From: Azonexus sp.
GTDB taxonomy: Bacteria > Pseudomonadota > Gammaproteobacteria > Burkholderiales > Rhodocyclaceae
Assembly (NCBI GenBank): GCA_030691385.1
Contig: JAUYEI010000127.1
Coordinates: 1-57,288, forward strand
DNA length: 57,288 bases
Direction: 5' to 3'
Shown: one piece after another, positions 51,704 through 57,288 of the stretch
Position numbering within the stretch: the stretch's first letter is position 1
How the letters are laid out: each line of letters opens with the position of its first letter
The notes under the pieces: model-generated
What the model was told of the DNA's origin: nothing
Database searches by the model: none
What the model saw: only the letters and a program-made list of their open reading frames with translations
Translations under genes and position numbers: made by a program

Positions 51704-53114
51704 TGAGACCCTTGATTGTAATGAAGGTCTGCATCTCACCGCGCCGGATCAGCAAGGTGACGTTGCTGCCTTTCTCGAACTGGGCCAAAAGCTTGTTGAA
51801 CTGATCAACAGTTTTGATCTCGGTCGTTGCCCCCTTGCTGATAACAGCAATGATGATGTCACCGGGGCGCAAGTCAGAGCGCGCGCCTGTGCCACGGAGA
51901 TCCTCGATCAACAAGCCGGAATTCATCTTTAATTCGCGTTTCTGTTCGGCGGTCAATTCGCTGACTACCAAGCCAAGGCGATTGGCTGGCTGCTCCGCTG
52001 ACCTGGCACTGCGTTGCGGTTTAGTGGTGGCGAGTTTGTCGTCGGGAACCTCACCAATGACAACACCGATTTCACGGGTTGTCCCCTTGCGCCAGACCTG
52101 AACAGTTGAGCGTGTTCCAGGTTTGGTGATGCCTACCATGCGGGGAAGGTCGGCCGAGTTGCTAATGGTCTTTCCATCAAACTTGAGGATTACGTCACCG
52201 GCCTCGATGCCCGCTTTTTCGGCTGGGCCATTGTTTTCGACGGAGTTAACCACGGCGCCCATTGGTTTTCCCAAGCCCAATGACTCGGCGAGCTCCTTGC
52301 TGACTTCCTGAATGACGACACCTAGTCGGCCGCGGCTGACCTTGCCTGAGGCGCGCAACTGGTTCTGGATTTCCATGGCGACATCAATCGGAATGGCAAA
52401 GGAAACACCCATGTAACCGCCGCTACGACTATAGATTTGCGAATTGATGCCGACCACTTCGCCGCGCATGTTGAACAGCGGCCCACCGGAGTTGCCAGGG
52501 TTGATCGCCACATCGGTCTGAATGAAAGGCACGTAGTTTTCCTGCGGCAACGAGCGGCCTTTGGCCGAGACGATGCCAGCGGTTACCGAGTTATCAAAAC
52601 CAAAGGGGGAGCCAATTGCAACAACCCACTCACCGACCTTCAGTTGCGCCGGATCACCTAGCTTGACGACTGGGAGACCTGTTGCATTGATCTTGAGCAA
52701 CGCGACATCCGTCCGCTTGTCGGCGCCGATGGTCTTGGCCTTGAACTCGCGTTTATCGGTCAGGCGCACCGTTACTTCGTCGGCACCATCGACAACGTGG
52801 GCGTTGGTCAAAATATAGCCGTCACCGCTGACGATGAAGCCAGACCCAAGCGACTTGTTCTCAAAATCACGCGGCATGCCACCGCCAGGGTGGCGGGGAA
52901 CAAACCGCTTGAAAAACTCAAAGGCCGGATCGTTTTCATCGAACGGGAACGGCATTACCTGGGACTGTCCGCGCACGACGTGTGTCGTACTGATATTGAC
53001 GACAGCCGGACCCTGTTTTTCAGCCAGTTCGGAAAAATCTGGCAATCCTCGCGTCTGGGCAAAGACAAACGAACTGAGGAACCCAATGAGAAAAAAAGTA
53101 ATCAGGCGCTTCAT
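51693..53114 (-). CDS. mucD: periplasmic serine protease DegQ/MucD
   Basis: An HtrA-family protease for envelope quality control. 473 residues from ATG 53114; an ATG three codons upstream lies too close to GGAGG. A signal peptide (LITFFLIGFLSSFVFAQ) is followed by the trypsin-like domain with His in LTNAHVVDGADEVTV, Asp in KRTDVALLKI and Ser in INPGNSGGPLFNMRGE. Two PDZ domains follow (KAGIEAGDVILKFDGKTISN; ARSDLRPGDIIIAV). It follows rseC in the sigma-E locus. Confidence 0.95.
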   Translation of the reverse strand: MKRLITFFLIGFLSSFVFAQTRGLPDFSELAEKQGPAVVNISTTHVVRGQSQVMPFPFDENDPAFEFFKRFVPRHPGGGMPRDFENKSLGSGFIVSGDGYILTNAHVVDGADEVTVRLTDKREFKAKTIGADKRTDVALLKINATGLPVVKLGDPAQLKVGEWVVAIGSPFGFDNSVTAGIVSAKGRSLPQENYVPFIQTDVAINPGNSGGPLFNMRGEVVGINSQIYSRSGGYMGVSFAIPIDVAMEIQNQLRASGKVSRGRLGVVIQEVSKELAESLGLGKPMGAVVNSVENNGPAEKAGIEAGDVILKFDGKTISNSADLPRMVGITKPGTRSTVQVWRKGTTREIGVVIGEVPDDKLATTKPQRSARSAEQPANRLGLVVSELTAEQKRELKMNSGLLIEDLRGTGARSDLRPGDIIIAVISKGATTEIKTVDQFNKLLAQFEKGSNVTLLIRRGEMQTFITIKGLNGN

Positions 53115-53138
53115 GGGCGACATAACCTCCGAATTCGA

Positions 53139-53573
53139 TCAGGAACGGGAAATGATATGAGGGCGTTCAGTAAAATTTCCAGTCTTGCCGTGCGAACGGG
53201 CAATGACATACAGGAATGCAATACTCAGTCCAATTCCAGCCCCAATAATGGCGCTCAAGTCGCTACCGAATAATGCGCCCAGCGCTGCGCCGGCAATTGT
53301 TACGGTCAACGGCAAAATATAGGCAAAATTCGCAGTGCGGCTCACACTACCTGCTGCGATTGCAATCGTTACCCGATCACCGGTATCGGCACCGATAGTA
53401 TTTTCGACCCGGTAGGTTTTCTGGCCACCACAGAACATCTGAGTAAGTTGTTGGCCACCGCAGCCACCTTCTTCATGGCAGCGTCCGCAGCCCCCATGCT
53501 CGACCTCGACGTTGGCAAACTTGCCATCCAGGGTGCGGACAATCGCTTTGATGGTGGATTGTTCGGAAACCAT
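53139..53573 (-). CDS. rseC: RseC/MucC-type regulator of sigma E
   Basis: A 144-residue inner-membrane protein. The N-terminal domain carries a cysteine cluster (HGGCGRCHEEGGCGGQQ, and MFCGGQ), and two membrane helices follow (FAYILPLTVTIAGAALGALF and AIIGAGIGLSIAFLYVIA). RseC proteins modulate sigma-E activity or reductive processes. The start MVSEQSTIKAIV at 53573 is 2 bp past the rpoE stop. The usual rseA and rseB genes between rpoE and rseC are absent. Confidence 0.88.
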   Translation of the reverse strand: MVSEQSTIKAIVRTLDGKFANVEVEHGGCGRCHEEGGCGGQQLTQMFCGGQKTYRVENTIGADTGDRVTIAIAAGSVSRTANFAYILPLTVTIAGAALGALFGSDLSAIIGAGIGLSIAFLYVIARSHGKTGNFTERPHIISRS

Positions 53574-53575
53574 GC

Positions 53576-54175
53576 TTACCAACGTTTGTCTGAAGCGGTG
53601 TCGAGCAAGGGGCGTAGCTTCCCTGCCACCGCCTCGCGGGCGCGAAAAATTCGGGAGCGCACTGTGCCAATCGGGCAATCCATGATGCCGGCAATTTCCT
53701 CGTAGGACATGCCGTCAATTTCGCGTAGCACAATCGCCGTTCTCAGCTCTTCAGGAAGCGCATCCATCGCTGCGTTGATTGTTTGGCCAATCTGCTTGGT
53801 CAGAAGCAGGCTTTCCGGCGTGTTGATATCGCGCAACTGCGACGCGTCATCGAAAGTTTCAGCCTCGTCGTTGTCAAATTCGGTTGTTGTCGGTGCCCTG
53901 CGGCCCTGTGAAACAAGGTAATTTTTGGCCGTGTTGATGCCAATGCGATACAGCCACGTATAAAAGGCACTGTCGCCTCTAAATGACGGCAGGGCTCGAT
54001 AGGCCTTGATGAACGCCTCCTGGGAAACGTCCTCAACTTCTGCCGGATCGCGAATGAAACGCGACAGCAAACGACCCAGCTTGCGCTGGTATTTGCTCAC
54101 CAACAGGTCGAAGGCGTGCTTATCTCCGCCTTGCGCCCGCTCGACCAGTATTTGATCGATCTCGCGCTCACTCAT
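53576..54175 (-). CDS. rpoE: RNA polymerase sigma-E (RpoE/AlgU type)
   Basis: An ECF sigma factor for envelope stress. 199 residues from MSEREIDQILVERAQGG. Region 2 is DPAEVEDVSQEAFIKAYRAL and SAFYTWLYRIGINTAKNYLV. Region 4 is ALPEELRTAIVLREIDGMSY and GIMDCPIGTVRSRIFRAREA. It heads the rpoE-rseC-mucD cluster and is divergent from nadB, as in E. coli. No canonical sigma-E promoter was identified by eye in the 170-bp gap. Confidence 0.96.
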   Translation of the reverse strand: MSEREIDQILVERAQGGDKHAFDLLVSKYQRKLGRLLSRFIRDPAEVEDVSQEAFIKAYRALPSFRGDSAFYTWLYRIGINTAKNYLVSQGRRAPTTTEFDNDEAETFDDASQLRDINTPESLLLTKQIGQTINAAMDALPEELRTAIVLREIDGMSYEEIAGIMDCPIGTVRSRIFRAREAVAGKLRPLLDTASDKRW

Positions 54176-54345
54176 GGCTCTCGTTTTCCCTGGGGTTTGG
54201 TCGTTGCTTTCTTTATGGCACAAGTATAGCGCAGCCATTTTCACGAAGCCGATAGGTATTTATCCCTATTTGTGACTATCTGTAACCGGATGAATCGTTT
54301 TCTGCATGCTATATTTGGCGCAAAATAACTCTTACAGAGAACAGC

Positions 54346-55926
54346 GTGCAGAAATTTGATGTCCTTATAATCGGTAGCGGACTGGCGGGGCAATCCGCAG
54401 CCTTGCGACTGGCTTCATCCCATTGCAGTGTTGTTCTGGTCAGTAAGCGTAGCCTTGAAGACTCAGCCTCCGGTTGGGCTCAAGGGGGAATTGCTGCAGT
54501 GCTCGACAGCCGTGATTCGATAGAAGCGCATATTCAGGACACACTGATCGCCGGCGCTTGGCTAAATGATGAAAAGGCAATGCGCTTCGTTGTCGAAAAT
54601 GGCCGACACGCCATCGAATGGCTGATCGAGCAAGGTGTTCCCTTTACCAAGGACGATACGGGCTATCACCTGACGCGCGAAGGCGGTCATAGTGCCCGTC
54701 GCGTTATTCACGTGGCCGATGCCACCGGAATGGCGGTCCAGGATACCCTGACCAAAAAAGTCCGCGCCAATCCGAACATCACTGTGTTGGAAGACCACAT
54801 CGCCATCGACCTGATTACCGGTGACAAATTGGGAACGGGCGAAAAACGCTGCTTTGGCGCCTATGTTCTGAACAACCGCGACGGCGAAGTCGTCACTATC
54901 GGCGCAGCCAACACCCTGCTGGCGACTGGCGGCGCAGGCAAGGTCTATCTCTATACAACCAACCCGGATACCTCGACAGGTGACGGCATCGCCATGGCCT
55001 ACCGCGCAGGTTGCCGAGTTGCCAATATGGAATTCATTCAATTCCATCCAACCTGCCTTTATCACCCGCAGGCCAAGTCTTTCCTGATTTCTGAGGCGGT
55101 GCGTGGTGAAGGCGGACTCCTTCGCCTGCCGGATGGCACCCGTTTCATGCCCGAGCATGATGATCGTGCTGAACTGGCACCACGCGATATCGTCGCCCGT
55201 GCCATCGACTTCGAGATGAAGAAACGCGGCCTGGATTGTGTTTTCCTCGATATCTCCCACAAGGGCGAGGACTTCATCCGCAATCACTTTCCCAACATTC
55301 ATGCACGCTGCCTGGAGTTGGGTATCGATATCGCCCAGGAACCCATCCCGGTCGTTCCAGCAGCGCACTATACGTGCGGCGGTATTGTCAGTGATTTGCA
55401 CGGGCGGACCGATGTTGCGGGACTCTATGTCGCTGGAGAGGCATCGTGCACCGGGCTGCACGGCGCCAATCGTCTCGCCTCGAATTCCCTGCTCGAGTGT
55501 TTGGTGTTCGCTGAAGCCGTGGTCAAGGATATTCTGGAAAACAAGATCACAACCCTCCCTTCGTTACCGCTGTGGGATGAGAGCCGGGTTACCGATGCCG
55601 ACGAAGAAGTGGTTATTTCCCACAACTGGGATGAACTTCGCCGCTTCATGTGGGACTACGTCGGAATTGTCCGTACAACAAAGCGCCTGAAACGCGCCAA
55701 GCACCGCATTGGCCTGTTGATGCGCGAGATTGAAGAGTTCTACGCCAATTTCCGGGTCAGCCATGACCTGATCGAATTGCGTAATCTGGTCGTTACCGCG
55801 GATTTGATCGTTCGCTGTGCCATGCAGCGTAGGGAAAGTCGTGGGTTGCATTTTTCCCGGGATTATCCGGAGATGGCTGGCAAGGCAAAAAATACGGTAC
55901 TCAGGCGTCGTCGTTTGGCCCGCTGA
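54346..55926 (+). CDS. nadB: L-aspartate oxidase
   Basis: Oxidises aspartate to iminoaspartate for quinolinate and NAD synthesis. The 526-residue flavoprotein shows the FAD motif [36 protein letters not shown], the succinate-dehydrogenase-like substrate loop [20 protein letters not shown] and [20 protein letters not shown]. It starts at GTG 54346. It is divergent from rpoE, and its 3' end overlaps the convergent ygfX-like gene by 26 bp. Confidence 0.96.
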   Translation: MQKFDVLIIGSGLAGQSAALRLASSHCSVVLVSKRSLEDSASGWAQGGIAAVLDSRDSIEAHIQDTLIAGAWLNDEKAMRFVVENGRHAIEWLIEQGVPFTKDDTGYHLTREGGHSARRVIHVADATGMAVQDTLTKKVRANPNITVLEDHIAIDLITGDKLGTGEKRCFGAYVLNNRDGEVVTIGAANTLLATGGAGKVYLYTTNPDTSTGDGIAMAYRAGCRVANMEFIQFHPTCLYHPQAKSFLISEAVRGEGGLLRLPDGTRFMPEHDDRAELAPRDIVARAIDFEMKKRGLDCVFLDISHKGEDFIRNHFPNIHARCLELGIDIAQEPIPVVPAAHYTCGGIVSDLHGRTDVAGLYVAGEASCTGLHGANRLASNSLLECLVFAEAVVKDILENKITTLPSLPLWDESRVTDADEEVVISHNWDELRRFMWDYVGIVRTTKRLKRAKHRIGLLMREIEEFYANFRVSHDLIELRNLVVTADLIVRCAMQRRESRGLHFSRDYPEMAGKAKNTVLRRRRLAR

Positions 55927-56338
55927 AATTCGCCTGCCAGCGTACAAACATCCGCAAGCGTCTTAAATTTTCGCTATTTTTCCGGTTGACCGTAGCAATC
56001 AGCGTCGCGGTTCGACCGTCCTCTGTCGTCAAACGGATGATGCTTAGCCACGGGTGAATGGTTGCCCCTGGCTTGGGTGTCGCCTGTACAAAATCGCTTT
56101 CGCCGACCCGTGTGATGAAAATGCCACCGTTGCGTTCGAGCCGGATTGCCTTGATGCTTGGCGTCAGAGCGTACCAAGCCTGTATCGCCAAAACCAGGAC
56201 GGCAATAAACAGGCCCGCGCGTATTAATGGCGAGCACTCAAACCCCAGGATTGCTGCACTTGCCAGCACTGAAACAGCCAGAAGCATGGCGTCGAGAAAG
56301 GGCGAACGGTGCAGTCCGATGGTGATCGGAAACTGCAC
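55901..56338 (-). CDS. YgfX-like small membrane protein
   Basis: A 145-residue protein with two N-terminal membrane helices ([20 protein letters not shown] and [20 protein letters not shown]) and a soluble C-terminal domain ([31 protein letters not shown]). The layout matches YgfX-type proteins, which occur beside nadB/rpoE in several proteobacteria. In E. coli the family is linked to SdhE or a toxin-antitoxin pair, but no partner is seen here. Identification is tentative. Confidence 0.65.
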   Translation of the reverse strand: MQFPITIGLHRSPFLDAMLLAVSVLASAAILGFECSPLIRAGLFIAVLVLAIQAWYALTPSIKAIRLERNGGIFITRVGESDFVQATPKPGATIHPWLSIIRLTTEDGRTATLIATVNRKNSENLRRLRMFVRWQANFSGPNDDA

Positions 56339-56362
56339 CGTTGGTTTTCCCGCAGAACTGGC

Positions 56363-57288
56363 TTAGATACGCTTGAAGACCAGCGATCCGTTGGTGCCGC
56401 CAAAGCCGAAGTTGTTCTTCAGCCCATACTCAATATTCATCGGCCGTGCCGCATTGGCACAGTAATCGAGATCGCACTCGGGATCCTGATTGAAGATATT
56501 GATCGTCGGCGGCGAGATCTGGTTATGAATGGCCAGAACCGTAAACAAGGATTCGATACCACCGGCACCACCCAACAGATGGCCAGTCATCGATTTGGTC
56601 GAATTGACCACCAACTTGTAGGCGTGATCACCGAAAGCTGCCTTGACGGCATCCGACTCGTTCTTGTCGCCGAGTGGCGTCGAAGTACCGTGAGCATTCA
56701 GGTACTGGACGTCAGACGGCGCGATGCCGGCGTTCTTGAGGGCATTGACCATGGAACGGCGCGGGCCATCCATGTTCGGTGCGGTGATGTGATAGGCATC
56801 GGCACTCATGCCGTAACCGACCAGTTCGGCATATATCTTGGCACCACGGGCCTTGGCGTGCTCGTACTCCTCCAGCACCATGACACCAGCGCCCTCACCC
56901 AGAACGAAACCGTCGCGATCCTTGTCCCATGGCCGGCTGGCCGTGGTTGGATCGTCATTGCGGGTCGAAAGCGCACGAGCCGCACAGAAACCGCCCATAC
57001 CCAACGGCGATACGGTTGATTCTGCACCACCGGCCACCATGACATCGGCGTCACCGTATTCGATGATACGTGCCGCGTCGCCAATCGAGTGCGTACCAGT
57101 CGTGCAGGCCGAAACCAGGGCGATATTCGGCCCCTTGAAGCCAAACTCGATCGACAGGTTGCCCGAGATCATGTTGATGATCGAACCCGGCACAAAGAAT
57201 GGCGAAACTTTGCGTACGCCACCCGCGTTATATTCGTCCTTGGTTGCTTCGATCAGCGGCAGGCCACCGATACCGGAACCGATGGCAA
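56363..57288 (-). CDS. fabF: 3-oxoacyl-[acyl-carrier-protein] synthase II (partial)
   Basis: Condenses malonyl-ACP with acyl-ACP in fatty acid elongation. The C-terminal 307 residues are present; the N-terminus lies beyond the window end, and the frame is open from [20 protein letters not shown]. The catalytic Cys is in [16 protein letters not shown], and the two His are in [16 protein letters not shown] and [14 protein letters not shown]. The glycine loop [14 protein letters not shown] is near the C-terminus. Confidence 0.95.
   Translation of the reverse strand, partial: AIGSGIGGLPLIEATKDEYNAGGVRKVSPFFVPGSIINMISGNLSIEFGFKGPNIALVSACTTGTHSIGDAARIIEYGDADVMVAGGAESTVSPLGMGGFCAARALSTRNDDPTTASRPWDKDRDGFVLGEGAGVMVLEEYEHAKARGAKIYAELVGYGMSADAYHITAPNMDGPRRSMVNALKNAGIAPSDVQYLNAHGTSTPLGDKNESDAVKAAFGDHAYKLVVNSTKSMTGHLLGGAGGIESLFTVLAIHNQISPPTINIFNQDPECDLDYCANAARPMNIEYGLKNNFGFGGTNGSLVFKRI

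Overview
The window is a GC-rich betaproteobacterial chromosome, most like the order Rhodocyclales (Dechloromonas/Azoarcus type). This is an inference from gene content: EarP next to an EF-P with arginine at position 32, the rpoE-rseC-mucD-lepA-lepB-DUF4845-rnc-era-recO-pdxJ-acpS chain, long-form QueF, and the uvrC-pgsA-tRNA cluster. No database search was possible.

Layout. 1-950: the remnant of a genomic island at the 3' end of guaA, made of a truncated P4-type integrase and an array of decamer repeats. 951-9951: housekeeping genes (guaA, guaB, rnfH, ratA, smpB, tRNA-Asp, menD, queF) plus an orphan NarL-type regulator facing an Hpt protein. 10091-13960: an unusual 1289-residue membrane protein joining two VanZ-like units, an acyltransferase-3 domain and a soluble tail. 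14118-20750: mutS, a metallophosphoesterase, a thioesterase and a class A penicillin-binding protein. 17663-22916: dispersed intergenic repeats, a nested MITE-like element and a decayed ISAs1 transposase.

23103-38811: the key region. An element of about 15.6 kb has inserted in the anticodon loop of the host tRNA-Leu(UAA) gene, the leuZ position beside tRNA-Gly/tRNA-Cys and pgsA-uvrC, and split it into a 5' half (38773-38811) and a 3' half (23103-23158) that share only the 9-bp core GACTTAAAA. Neither end rebuilds the tRNA. Just inside its left end the element carries a complete replacement tRNA-Leu(UAA), interrupted by a 214-nt group I intron closely resembling the Azoarcus tRNA-Ile intron. 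The intron sits in the same anticodon-loop sequence the integrase uses, so the replacement tRNA would be a poor integration target. The element has an intact integrase, an excisionase-like protein, a primase-helicase, an iteron-like GTTGCA cluster and a tightly overlapping set of virion genes (cement-like and internal/ejection proteins), but no recognisable terminase, portal, major capsid, tail or lysis genes. It therefore looks like a phage satellite or a trimmed podovirus-like prophage.

38844-57288: chromosome again, with a terminator, tRNA-Gly/Cys/Gly, pgsA, uvrC, a family 5 uracil-DNA glycosylase, earP-efp, and the long minus-strand chain from rpoE to nagZ that serves envelope stress, secretion, ribosome and RNA processing, repair, pyridoxal phosphate and acyl-carrier-protein activation. 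nadB is divergent from rpoE, and the window ends inside a fabF-type gene.
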